A DNA stretch of 32,256 nt from Candidatus Saccharibacteria bacterium CG2_30_41_52 (GCA_001873625.1 MNZN01000012.1:76712-108967), one strand, 5' to 3'. Numbered from the stretch's first letter, positions 24,508 through 32,256 are shown. Made by a program: numbers and translations. Notes: a model not told the origin generated them from the sequence alone.

Positions 24508-24538
24508 ATTATACCTTAAATTTTAGAGCCTGGGTCAA
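24508..24538 (-). promoter_or_regulatory. Internal promoter before the 746-residue gene
   Basis: Minus strand: TTGACC (24538 to 24533), a spacer of 19 nt, and TATAAT (24513 to 24508), 11 nt before the ATG at 24496. It overlaps the end of the VirB4 gene, so the hydrolase and small-protein part of the locus may be transcribed separately. Confidence 0.5.
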
Positions 24539-26402
24539 TATAACTGCTTACGCCTGAATCATCAATTGGTATGTTTTGAGTTGGTTGATTTTGACCAGCG
24601 GGGGTTGTTGTTATAAGTTGTTTTTCGGTTTGGCTAGCTTCGATTTGAATGTGAACGTGACTTTGGCCAGCAAAAAATAAACCTTGTCCAACTGGGAAGT
24701 TTGCCAAGCGTTTCTTCTCTTCCTCAGTTAATTTGAACACATCCGATAAAACGTCGACGGCACTGGAAGATTGTTTTAACAATATCTGCATAGAACTGTT
24801 GGCGACAATTGCGCGACCCATTTTGCTGCCCATAAAGTCTTCGACGTCCTGAGTAATTGTGGTTAATCCCAAGAAGTATTTGCGGGCGCGTTTAGCAAGG
24901 CTAAACAAGAAGTTAGCCGAGTCATCGTATTTCATTAATTGCCATGCTTCATCAACAATCAGCATTCGCTTTTTTTGTTCGGTTCGGATTATATTCCAGA
25001 TGTGGCTAAGGACAATATACATCGCAACTGGTCGTAACTCGTCTTCCAAATCGCGGATATTAAACACCACCATTGGGTTATTTATTTCGGTATTTGATTG
25101 TTGGCTAAATATGCCGGCAAATGTTCCGGTTGTGTATTTGCGTAGTCGTTGAGCCAACTGTGGCCCGCTGCCACCCATGTGCAACAATGTGTCATATAAA
25201 TCACTGACTGTTGGCGGTTGCGAATTGTGAGTTAGTGGATCGCTGGTGATTCCAACACGGGCGTATGTATCAATTAATGCCTGATCAAGGTCGGCTTCTT
25301 CGGCTGGAGTAAGTGCCGATAGTGGTATGCCAGCGGCGGTTGTCTGTGTGCTACCTAGCATCAATTTTAATAGCCCGTGCAATGTAATTAAGTTAGCGCG
25401 CAAAGCATTGTCAGCTTCGTCTGTATCAATAACTCGTGGCAAATCAAATGGATTAATGCGAGTGTTTGAATTAAGACTTAGTCGAATATAACTACCACCA
25501 ACGGCGTCTGATAATTTCTGATATTCGTTTTCAGGGTCGATAATGATAATTTCACTGCCGGTCATCATACTGCGCAAGGCTTCTAATTTAACAGTGAATG
25601 ATTTACCTGCACCAGACTTCGCAAAGACCACCATGTTAGCGTTTTCCAAAGTGAATCGATCGAAAATAACCAGGCCGTTATTGTGCATATTAATACCATA
25701 AAGAACACCATTTTGTTGAGTTAAATCGGCGCTGGTGAATGGGAAGCTAGTACTAATCGCGCCAGTATTCATGTTGCGTCGAATTTGTAACTGATCGGCC
25801 ATTTGTGGAATCGTGCTGTTAAGCCCCTGTTCTTGTTGGCTGCTGGCGACTTTACTGAATATCATTTGTTGACCAAAGATTGTTTCGATTTTATGTTGAA
25901 CAAACCCAAGTTCATCTAAACTATCAGCGTACAATGTGACGTATAAACCGTAACGAAAGAATCGTTCGGCTCCAACTTGTAATTGGTCTCGTAATTCCTC
26001 GGCATCATTAATAGCCGCCTCTAACCCTGGGTCTCGTGTCCGTCCTTTATCGCTGTTGACCGACATTGATGCTTGCAACTGAGTTACTTTTTTGCGCAAG
26101 TTATTTAATACGACTTGGCTTTCAACTGGGTAGATAAACATACTAACATCCAACACTTCGTCGATGTTAATTAGCGAACTTAGCCAGCCTGTGTATATTT
26201 GTCGTGGGTAACCGTATATATAAAGTGTTCGACCGTATTTTGTCCCCAAACGGAAATAAGCAGCGTGAATTTCAAGGCTGCTTGGAGCAATCAAATCGCG
26301 TAATGTAGTTACGCCCTTCAAAAAGGCTTGTTCTACTTCGGTTTGTTCGCGAGCGCGCTGTTGGGCGGCGATATCGACGACATCAAGTTTTTTACGTGCC
26401 AT
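24516..26402 (-). CDS. VirB4-family type IV secretion ATPase
   Basis: 628 residues, the ATPase motor of type IV secretion and conjugation systems. Walker A is KSGAGKS (262-268) in MVVFAKSGAGKSFTV. EIIIIDPENEYQKL (about 284-297) is the typical VirB4/TraC follow-up. Walker B is LIVDEAWQLM (481-490), then RKYFLGLTTITQDVEDFM with the conserved TQ-D motif, and IVANSSMQILLKQ. The N-terminal part (1-230) is shorter than in classical VirB4, because the remaining N-terminal region appears to be encoded by the preceding gene. It overlaps that gene at TAATG and is probably a membrane-associated hexamer. This is the clearest T4SS marker in the window. Confidence 0.95.
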   Translation of the reverse strand: MARKKLDVVDIAAQQRAREQTEVEQAFLKGVTTLRDLIAPSSLEIHAAYFRLGTKYGRTLYIYGYPRQIYTGWLSSLINIDEVLDVSMFIYPVESQVVLNNLRKKVTQLQASMSVNSDKGRTRDPGLEAAINDAEELRDQLQVGAERFFRYGLYVTLYADSLDELGFVQHKIETIFGQQMIFSKVASSQQEQGLNSTIPQMADQLQIRRNMNTGAISTSFPFTSADLTQQNGVLYGINMHNNGLVIFDRFTLENANMVVFAKSGAGKSFTVKLEALRSMMTGSEIIIIDPENEYQKLSDAVGGSYIRLSLNSNTRINPFDLPRVIDTDEADNALRANLITLHGLLKLMLGSTQTTAAGIPLSALTPAEEADLDQALIDTYARVGITSDPLTHNSQPPTVSDLYDTLLHMGGSGPQLAQRLRKYTTGTFAGIFSQQSNTEINNPMVVFNIRDLEDELRPVAMYIVLSHIWNIIRTEQKKRMLIVDEAWQLMKYDDSANFLFSLAKRARKYFLGLTTITQDVEDFMGSKMGRAIVANSSMQILLKQSSSAVDVLSDVFKLTEEEKKRLANFPVGQGLFFAGQSHVHIQIEASQTEKQLITTTPAGQNQPTQNIPIDDSGVSSYIDPGSKI

Positions 26403-27223
26403 TAAAATGTGCCCCCTGATTGATTAACTGGTGCTTCACCTACACCTTTTTTGACAAAAGTGGCCGTCACATCATTAAAGTCGCCCAAAGGTTCGCGTAC
26501 GGCAGTATCGGGGTTGTAAAAGTTGTAATATAACTCACCTAGTGCTTTGGTATCCAGTTGAATACTTTGAACGCCTAATTGAAACAAGCCGGCCATAACG
26601 CCATCAACACGATTTTTTATTTCGGTCTTGGCTTTTTCATAGGTTATAGTATCAATTTTTGTAACGTTGTTTTGTGATTTAGAGAATATCTTGCCAAAGA
26701 AACCTTTGCTTTGCTCGACTAAGTTGGTCATATCGCCAGTTGGATAATACGGAATAGCGATAAAAAATGATTTATCCATAATGTTGGCTTCTTGGGACAA
26801 TACGTCGATAAAGTTAATATAATCATCCATTAATACGTTCAGCAGCATGTTGTCTTGGTTGTGGCGGATTTGAACTAGTCTATCGATGTATGGGCCAATA
26901 TCGATTCGTTGAGATCTGACCAAAATTTGTATAGGGTGGTTCAATGCATTCAAAAAGTTCTGATAACTATATTCAACACCTTCGCGTTCGCGGCTACTCA
27001 TTAGGTCAAAATTGATTGACTTACATGCTACAACGGCGCGGAATGATCCGTCGGCCATAATAACCATATTGTCGCGGACCTCAGATAATAACAGACTGTT
27101 TTGAGTAGAATTTGGGTTGCGTGGTTTTGCAGCGGGCTGCGCAGTTTCAGAGCCTCGTGGAATAGAGCTACCTGCATTGGCGACATCAGGTGTGTTGATT
27201 GGAAATTGATTGTTTGGTGGCAT
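26402..27223 (-). CDS. TraC/VirB4 N-terminal-domain-like protein
   Basis: 273 residues. After a disordered Pro/Asn-rich start, the core (about 40-235) reads like the N-terminal domain of TraC/VirB4 proteins: NMVIMADGSFRAVVACKSINFDLMSSREREGV, shown only partly here as a cue (GSFRAVVACKSINF), then NHPIQILVRSQRID and SFFIAIPYYPTGD. There is no Walker motif. It is translated directly before the ATPase gene with a one-base-type overlap (TAATG), so the two probably act as one split VirB4. The start at 27223 is preceded by AGGAC; upstream GTG codons are possible alternatives. Confidence 0.8.
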   Translation of the reverse strand: MPPNNQFPINTPDVANAGSSIPRGSETAQPAAKPRNPNSTQNSLLLSEVRDNMVIMADGSFRAVVACKSINFDLMSSREREGVEYSYQNFLNALNHPIQILVRSQRIDIGPYIDRLVQIRHNQDNMLLNVLMDDYINFIDVLSQEANIMDKSFFIAIPYYPTGDMTNLVEQSKGFFGKIFSKSQNNVTKIDTITYEKAKTEIKNRVDGVMAGLFQLGVQSIQLDTKALGELYYNFYNPDTAVREPLGDFNDVTATFVKKGVGEAPVNQSGGTF

Positions 27224-27262
27224 GTCCTGTCGCTCCCCACTCCCTTTTTGATTGCTGAATAA

Positions 27263-28183
27263 CTAACGCAGCGAGATTATTACTTCTTCGCCCAAGTCTT
27301 GTTTGTCATGAATTCGATTAGCTTCACGCGCTATCGCTTCAATCGACAAATCTTTATTACTTGCAAGGTTTAGTATATCAGCAGCTACCACCTTTTCGCT
27401 AGTGGTTACTTCGGGTTCATGTATCTGTTCGGTTGGATTAATTGGCTGAACGACTGATTGTTGTATGTTTTCGGGGTATGGATTGTATTCTAGTTTTTCT
27501 GGCATAACTGTGTCGGGCACCGCGCCTGGCGATGTTGCGGTGCTACTGAAATAATCATATGAATTTGTTGATGGTTTTGGTTCAACGGCTTTCCCGCGTA
27601 CCATGTCCATCATTTCTTGATGGCGCCGCGCATCGCTTTGATCTAATTTGTAGTTCAATGCTTGGGCAACTGTGTTTTCATCATCTAATACGTCTTCTGT
27701 CTGTTGAGCCGCAAAATAAACGTCACTTTTCATAGCGCTATTTGGAGCTTGAACGCCTGGTCCGCGTACTGCCCAGCCTTGGCTGTCGACTATTTCAGCT
27801 AAATAACTAAAACGACGCTGAGCTTCGTTTTGGGATATGTCTTTGGTACGTTGTACATTAACGATTTTAGGTACTGTTATTTCAATTAATGATTCGATAC
27901 CATCAGGCTCCCATAATCGTTTGCGAGCCTTTAGATAGAACGACAACATTGCTGCCATGTATATTTCCATCGGCTGGTCTTTGCGTAGTGGTAGGGCTAA
28001 TGCGCCAAAGAAAATAATAAATGGCAAAGGGATTATAGCCAGGGGTATAAATAATTGCGCCAATCCCCACGCCAACGCAATCGCAAGTGCGACAATAATC
28101 AAATAAACAAATTGCCGAAAACTAAACGGACCGATTAACTTATCATCAGCCTCGACGTCTTGGGGCACTTTGTACACTGCCAT
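27263..28183 (-). CDS. PrgI-family protein (VirB3-like) with long C-terminal extension
   Basis: 306 residues. Residues about 1-95 match PrgI: VPQDVEADDKLIGPFSFRQF, two adjacent membrane helices (about 24-66), then the RKDQPMEIYMAAMLSFYLKARKRLW region after the second helix. PrgI proteins are taken as VirB3-like partners that tether VirB4 at the membrane. Some 200 further residues form a soluble, probably disordered, Pro/Gln/Asp-rich tail (GQALN...; PTEQIHEPEVTTSEKV) ending DLGEEVIISLR. That is much longer than the core family and may dock other subunits. It is preceded by a TATACT element 9 nt from the ATG inside an inverted repeat. Confidence 0.9.
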   Translation of the reverse strand: MAVYKVPQDVEADDKLIGPFSFRQFVYLIIVALAIALAWGLAQLFIPLAIIPLPFIIFFGALALPLRKDQPMEIYMAAMLSFYLKARKRLWEPDGIESLIEITVPKIVNVQRTKDISQNEAQRRFSYLAEIVDSQGWAVRGPGVQAPNSAMKSDVYFAAQQTEDVLDDENTVAQALNYKLDQSDARRHQEMMDMVRGKAVEPKPSTNSYDYFSSTATSPGAVPDTVMPEKLEYNPYPENIQQSVVQPINPTEQIHEPEVTTSEKVVAADILNLASNKDLSIEAIAREANRIHDKQDLGEEVIISLR

Positions 28184-28187
28184 AATG

Positions 28188-28208
28188 CTTATAGTATAAC
28201 ACTATAAG
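28188..28208 (-). promoter_or_regulatory. Palindrome-embedded -10 element of the PrgI gene
   Basis: CTTATAGT (28188-28195) and ACTATAAG (28201-28208) are perfect 8-bp inverted arms around a 5-bp centre. Minus-strand TATACT (28198 to 28193) lies in the palindrome and ends 9 nt before the ATG at 28183. It could be an operator over a promoter, or an mRNA hairpin between the VirB6-like and PrgI genes. Confidence 0.45.
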
Positions 28209-28215
28209 GTACTAG

Positions 28216-31128
28216 CTAATAACCTCGGAACTGATTCTTTGGGTCGTTTTTGTCGTTCCAGTTTTCGGGGTTGTGGTCTAGTTTTAGTTCTTCAGGGCTT
28301 GTATTGCTAGGAGCGCTTTGGTTTTGAGCTGAAGCTCCACCGGCAATTTGTTCAAAGTATGCACGTTCGCCAGGTTTTAGACCAACAGTAAGTGCAGGTG
28401 TTGCTAAAATGCGTGCAGCTTGGGATGCGTCTAGTTTTCCCGCAGCAGTTGCCATTTTTAAGGTGGCCTCTGACTGACCTGCCATGTTTGCATCGGTAAT
28501 CTTGAATGTTCCAGGGTCCTTTTCTACGGCATTTAAGTCGCCACCAACATGGCTCCAGTTGCCGAGTGAGGCATCTTTGTCGCTGAGTGATGGGTTTGTG
28601 CTTGCGATATGTCCTTGTAATTTCGATAAGTTACCAGAACTTGCAAATTGTGAATTTGCGGCTGCATCCTTAATTAACTGGTGAGCCCTGTCTCTACCTC
28701 CACCAGACTGTAGCTGTATAGACATAGCAGCCCTTGCCCCGACAGCATCGTTCTTTGCCACAGCATCTTTGAATGCTTGGTCGGACGTGGTTTTACCTGC
28801 CAGTATTTGACTTTCAAGCAACGACTGTTGCGCTGATACGTCTTCGGTATCGGCTTTGTTAGCTGCTGATAAAGCAGCGCCTTCCAAGCTCCTTCTTACG
28901 TATTTAGCTTCTGCGCCAGGCATTGGTACCCCGCCAGATAGTGTTCGTGTTAATCCACTTGTACCCAGCCTCTTGGCGTAGTCTCGATCACGGTATTTCT
29001 GCTTTAATTGGGTGCGGGCTGCCATACCTCGTGCCAGGTCGGTGTTCTTCCATGCGTCCCCTGCTTTGGAGCTGACTCTTGAATTCGCTTTATCGCTCCA
29101 TTTACTTGCAAGTGATCCAAGTGCGGGTATTGTGTCGAGCGATTTCTTTAATAATCCAGGGATGATAAATAATGGCAATATTGACACAGCCGCTGCGGCT
29201 ATTTGTCCAATCCACTCACCATTAGCTAGCCCGCTAGGGTTTACTTGATTGAAAACGGACGTAAGTATTTTTGCAGCAAAACCAGAAGCACCAATTACTA
29301 ACGCAACCACAGGGAATAAAACTAACATAGCTGTAAGTGTTTTTCGCCATTTTTCAAACAAGCTGCTTGTATTCGGCAACAAGAAAGCAACGAAAGCTAA
29401 CGGTGAAATTACTACTAATAAAATAATAATTGCTTGACGAGCTACTAGTATGAATAAGATCATAACAACAGCAACGATAGCGGCTAATAAAACTGGAATT
29501 AAAAGACCAAGTGAAGAATACATTACAACTATACCTGCTGTACCCGCAAGTATAAGCCCCACTATTCCTGCCCCGCCATCGCCAGTTGTGGTATTAGTCA
29601 TGAATTGTGGAGGAGTGGCAGACCCACCCATGCCATCCAACATACTCTTTACCGAATAACCTAGTATATTTGAAAGGTCGACGACAACTTGACATACAAA
29701 GAAGGACACGTTAACTAGGATGGCCGCAATAACAATTCGTGGTAATAATTTTTTTATACCATAATTACTGATGCCGACGCTGGTAATTTGTGAAAAGATA
29801 ATTATCAAGAATACAATAACAAATGCCACGTTTGCTATACTTCTCATGGCAGTCCAGGCCTGGTAGGTTGCACTGTCTTGGGCTACAATGCTTGGGCTTG
29901 TCTCTAGAAAATCTTGTAGTATATTCCACGAGCCATCGACAATATATCCTAATAAATTAACTACTGGGCAAATAATCCAACCAACACCGCTGATGCCGCA
30001 GGAGCTTGAGTTTGCGCCTTCATTGGTCAAATCTCCAACGGTTGTTAGCTTGCTGTTAGGATTGGCCTGTTTAAACTTATTTAGTAGGTCAACATAGGCA
30101 TTCACGTTCTTGTTATTTTCGCCGTCCATGCTTTTAACTAAATCAGAGCAACTTGGTGCAAGCGCTTTATCAATTTGATTTGCTGACCACAAGATTCTAC
30201 CCGGAGGCGTGAAGAACAGAGCTTTTTGATACCAAGTGTATTCGGGCTTATATATAGTGTAAGAACCCGTATCCGGAAAAGCCATTCCATCGCTTCCTAT
30301 GCTTGCTACAGTGACACCTTCTAGCCCCGTCTTCCCATTATCCGAACCGTATTTTGTAGTGCTTGGAGGACCATCGATGCCTCGGAGGCAGGTATTCTTC
30401 AGGACACGTTTATAGAAGTAGTATAACTCAGCTTCGCTAAAACTCTGCTTAACACCGTGTTTTTCGGCATATATTCCAAATAATCTTACACTCTCATTTC
30501 GGCTGCCAGCAAATTGATAGTTAAATTTTTGCTCTGTGCTACCCAATATTATACCTGGCGTACCATCAGCGTTATTTTTTGCTCTATTGCCCTCGCAACT
30601 ATTAGCATCGCCACCATCATCACGCTCAAATCCAGAGGCGCACAAGGCTTCAATCGGGTTAGAGATCCCCAGCGAGCTCATTGCAGCCATTATCATGCTC
30701 TCGTTGCCACAATTTACTTCACCATTTGATACTCCTGTGGTGCCATACATATATGGGTTAGCACTAAATGTTGTTTCTGAAGCAGCAGCAACATTCCAGG
30801 CACCGTTATTTGAGAACCATCTACCATACTTTGCGTCGTCATACGTCATAGTTCTGTTGGGTACGCCGAAATTGAGTAGATAACTATTCTGAATACAATA
30901 ACTAACCATGTAATAGTACATATTTCTTTTAATCTGCTGGTCTAGAGTGGTGTTGGGATCGCTATCTGCGGCGGACACATTGGAATATTGCAAAATAGGC
31001 ATGGTCGTAGTTGCGGCAACTGATAAAAGCATCAAAAAGAGCAACAAGAATGATTTGGCTCTCTGTGGTATATTATCTGTTGTTTTGGAGCCACCAAACA
31101 TCACTAACTTTTTATATTTAAATAGCAT
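28216..31128 (-). CDS. VirB6/TrbL-like polytopic membrane protein with large extracytoplasmic N-terminus
   Basis: 970 residues. A signal-type segment (about 25-46) leads into a 320-residue extracytoplasmic region (55-378) with eight cysteines up to residue 387 (78, 140, 163, 178, 247, 327, 377, 387). A membrane domain follows (about 380-662) with six or seven hydrophobic segments and the loop VVISPLAFVAFLLPNTSSL, FEKWRKTLTAML, typical of VirB6/TrbL-like channel proteins in CPR genomes. The last 300 residues are soluble, Ala/Gln/Asp-rich and predicted helical. It probably forms the inner-membrane channel of the apparatus. A second ATG lies 9 codons in. It is flanked by the single-TM gene and PrgI. 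Confidence 0.85.
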   Translation of the reverse strand: MLFKYKKLVMFGGSKTTDNIPQRAKSFLLLFLMLLSVAATTTMPILQYSNVSAADSDPNTTLDQQIKRNMYYYMVSYCIQNSYLLNFGVPNRTMTYDDAKYGRWFSNNGAWNVAAASETTFSANPYMYGTTGVSNGEVNCGNESMIMAAMSSLGISNPIEALCASGFERDDGGDANSCEGNRAKNNADGTPGIILGSTEQKFNYQFAGSRNESVRLFGIYAEKHGVKQSFSEAELYYFYKRVLKNTCLRGIDGPPSTTKYGSDNGKTGLEGVTVASIGSDGMAFPDTGSYTIYKPEYTWYQKALFFTPPGRILWSANQIDKALAPSCSDLVKSMDGENNKNVNAYVDLLNKFKQANPNSKLTTVGDLTNEGANSSSCGISGVGWIICPVVNLLGYIVDGSWNILQDFLETSPSIVAQDSATYQAWTAMRSIANVAFVIVFLIIIFSQITSVGISNYGIKKLLPRIVIAAILVNVSFFVCQVVVDLSNILGYSVKSMLDGMGGSATPPQFMTNTTTGDGGAGIVGLILAGTAGIVVMYSSLGLLIPVLLAAIVAVVMILFILVARQAIIILLVVISPLAFVAFLLPNTSSLFEKWRKTLTAMLVLFPVVALVIGASGFAAKILTSVFNQVNPSGLANGEWIGQIAAAAVSILPLFIIPGLLKKSLDTIPALGSLASKWSDKANSRVSSKAGDAWKNTDLARGMAARTQLKQKYRDRDYAKRLGTSGLTRTLSGGVPMPGAEAKYVRRSLEGAALSAANKADTEDVSAQQSLLESQILAGKTTSDQAFKDAVAKNDAVGARAAMSIQLQSGGGRDRAHQLIKDAAANSQFASSGNLSKLQGHIASTNPSLSDKDASLGNWSHVGGDLNAVEKDPGTFKITDANMAGQSEATLKMATAAGKLDASQAARILATPALTVGLKPGERAYFEQIAGGASAQNQSAPSNTSPEELKLDHNPENWNDKNDPKNQFRGY

Positions 31129-31163
31129 ATTTAATACTATTAAAGCATAGGGATGATCATATT

Positions 31164-31180
31164 AACAGTGTTCCACTGTT
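31164..31180 (-). other. Short hairpin between the first two genes of the secretion locus
   Basis: AACAGTG (31164-31170), loop TTC, CACTGTT (31174-31180) form a 7-bp perfect stem in the 77-nt gap before the VirB6-like gene. A minus-strand TATAAT (31189 to 31184) lies just upstream of it. There is no U-run, so it is more likely an attenuator, processing or stabilising hairpin than a terminator. Confidence 0.4.
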
Positions 31181-31205
31181 TATATTATAAAATTACGGTA
31201 GCAGT

Positions 31206-32120
31206 CTATTTAACCACTTTGCCGAAAATTATATTGCTTATCTTTGCCTTACCGTTAATCTCCGTGATTTCAAGAGTCGGGTTCATTTGTCTTGTGTCTA
31301 TATTCTCAGATAAGTCTTCACCCGCTCTGTTGTCGGCTTCGTTGTCGTAAGAGTGTCCTATTATTGTAATGGTCATAGTTTTTTTTGATTTATCAAAATT
31401 AGAACTTGTAATCTCGTCTACTACATATCCTCTTTCATAAGGCTTTTTGTCTTCACTGACAACTCCGGACGAGGTTAAAAGGAATAGTGAGAGAACAGTG
31501 CGATGTTCAATTATTCCTTTCTCAACAAATTCTATTAGTGGTGCTTTAGATTGCCAATCTGGCACCAAAAGTGCACTAATATAGTTCTCGTCATATTCGT
31601 TAGCCATCTTTGCTGCAGAATCAGCAATCTCATCATGTGAGGCGTAGGCTACATCGACATTCTCTTGAGTGTTGCCGGCATTGTACCATTGGACGAAGCG
31701 ATCTTCCATCAACTCCTTAATTAGTTCTTCCGGATTTGACATCAAAGAAGCGTCGATTTCTAGACTTTCGACAGTTGGTATCGTTTCAGCAACGGTGTCT
31801 GCAGACTTTTCGACGGCAGGAACAGCCTCAATTACCACTTGTGGAGTGTCAACTGGTGTAGTTGGGGTTTCAATCTCAGTCGCAACCGGCTGGTTTTTAT
31901 TAAAAATTTTATTCGCTGTGTAACCACCAATAACAACCAATAGTGCAATGCCAGACATAATAGCAATAAGTCGTTTATTTTCTATAAAACCCTTTTTCTC
32001 GGGTGTGGGTGCTGTTTCTTTCTCTTTAGCTTTGGCTTTGGCTTCTTCGTCCATCTGTTTATAGCGGTCGATATAGACCATTTGTTCTTCTGGTAGCACT
32101 TGGTTTTCTGGCAAAGTCAT
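31206..32120 (-). CDS. Hypothetical single-TM protein, first gene of the secretion locus
   Basis: 304 residues. The cytoplasmic N-terminus is charged and probably coiled (EEQMVYIDRYKQMDEEAKAKAKEKE, given here only as a description of residues 11-35). One membrane helix (about 50-69, RLIAIMSGIALLVVIGGYTA) follows. After a Pro/Thr/Val linker (75-115) comes an outer domain (about 120-304) with EELIKELMEDRFVQWYNAG and a beta-rich end FDKSKKTMTITIIGHSYD. The topology matches a VirB8/TcpC-type subunit, but no diagnostic motif is visible. It appears to head the operon, with a well-spaced promoter immediately upstream. Confidence 0.78.
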   Translation of the reverse strand: MTLPENQVLPEEQMVYIDRYKQMDEEAKAKAKEKETAPTPEKKGFIENKRLIAIMSGIALLVVIGGYTANKIFNKNQPVATEIETPTTPVDTPQVVIEAVPAVEKSADTVAETIPTVESLEIDASLMSNPEELIKELMEDRFVQWYNAGNTQENVDVAYASHDEIADSAAKMANEYDENYISALLVPDWQSKAPLIEFVEKGIIEHRTVLSLFLLTSSGVVSEDKKPYERGYVVDEITSSNFDKSKKTMTITIIGHSYDNEADNRAGEDLSENIDTRQMNPTLEITEINGKAKISNIIFGKVVK

Positions 32121-32158
32121 TTGTCACTATTTATACACTAAATAGCGGTAAAATGCAA
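32121..32158 (-). promoter_or_regulatory. Promoter of the secretion locus
   Basis: Minus strand: TTGCAT (32158 to 32153), 17-nt spacer, TATAAA (32135 to 32130), then 9 nt to the ATG at 32120. There is no Shine-Dalgarno sequence, and the predicted leader is about 0-3 nt. Confidence 0.6.
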
Positions 32159-32194
32159 TAGACACGTAACAACTCACCACCTTTGCAACCTATC

Positions 32195-32256
32195 TAAACA
32201 AAAAAGCAGGCACTCCGTATACTGTATTTACAACTACATAATTACAGAAAGGAGGC
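32195..32256 (+). promoter_or_regulatory. Promoter and ribosome-binding site of a gene starting beyond the right edge
   Basis: TAAACA (32195-32200), 17-nt spacer, TATACT (32218-32223), then a leader ending in a strong Shine-Dalgarno sequence GAAAGGAGG (32247-32255). A plus-strand gene, divergent from the secretion locus, should begin within about 10 nt past the window. Confidence 0.6.

Noticed and set aside
1-32256. CRISPR array, tRNA, rRNA or insertion sequence
   Set aside because: No spaced direct repeats, cloverleaf-like segments, ribosomal RNA motifs or transposase-like proteins were noticed in any gap. A covariance-model and repeat search would be the decisive test.

Overview
The window looks like the chromosomal replication-origin region of a member of Candidatus Saccharibacteria (TM7) or a close relative in the Candidate Phyla Radiation. 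This assignment is an inference from gene content. The sequence is AT-rich and densely packed. UGA behaves as a normal stop (for example at the ends of the GtrB-like, GtrA-like and 746-residue genes), which argues against Gracilibacteria and Absconditabacteria, where UGA is recoded. The order jag-yidC-rnpA-rpmH / dnaA-dnaN-recF is the classic bacterial origin arrangement. It lies beside a chromosomal PrgI / VirB4 / VirB6-like type IV secretion locus of the kind common in CPR genomes.

Layout. (1) 1-8869, minus strand: a tightly overlapping surface-polysaccharide operon. In transcription order it encodes an ABC-2 permease, an ABC ATPase with a Wzt-like tail, a polysaccharide pyruvyl transferase, a WsaF-like glycosyltransferase, an NAD-dependent sugar epimerase and a GT2 glycosyltransferase. 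Two secreted or membrane-anchored proteins follow, and the last runs off the left edge. (2) 8889-13093, mostly plus strand: GT2, a convergent cupin sugar isomerase, a GtrB/GtrA pair and a GT4. An unusual stem/small-ORF leader sits between GtrA and the GT4. (3) 13112-15195, minus strand: jag, yidC, rnpA, rpmH. (4) 15196-19245, plus strand: probable oriC with DnaA-box-like sites, then dnaA, dnaN and recF. (5) 19242-32120, minus strand: a type IV secretion-like locus. In transcription order it encodes a membrane-anchored protein, a VirB6/TrbL-like channel protein with a large extracytoplasmic N-terminus, PrgI (VirB3-like), a separate VirB4 N-terminal-domain protein, the VirB4 ATPase, a 746-residue unknown membrane protein, a GH73-VanY peptidoglycan hydrolase fusion, and three small single-TM proteins, two of them PEGA-like. 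The right edge carries a promoter and Shine-Dalgarno sequence for a plus-strand gene just outside the window.

How it fits together. The left half builds, modifies (pyruvylation, epimerisation) and exports a cell-surface glycan. The right half encodes an envelope-spanning machine with its own wall-cutting enzyme. No relaxase or VirD4-type coupling protein is visible, so a fixed secretion, uptake or host-contact machine is at least as likely as a conjugative element. Several genes have a good -10 hexamer only 5-11 nt upstream of the ATG and no Shine-Dalgarno sequence, suggesting frequent leaderless transcription. No tRNA, rRNA, CRISPR array or insertion sequence was recognised. No gene-free stretch exceeds about 265 bases.
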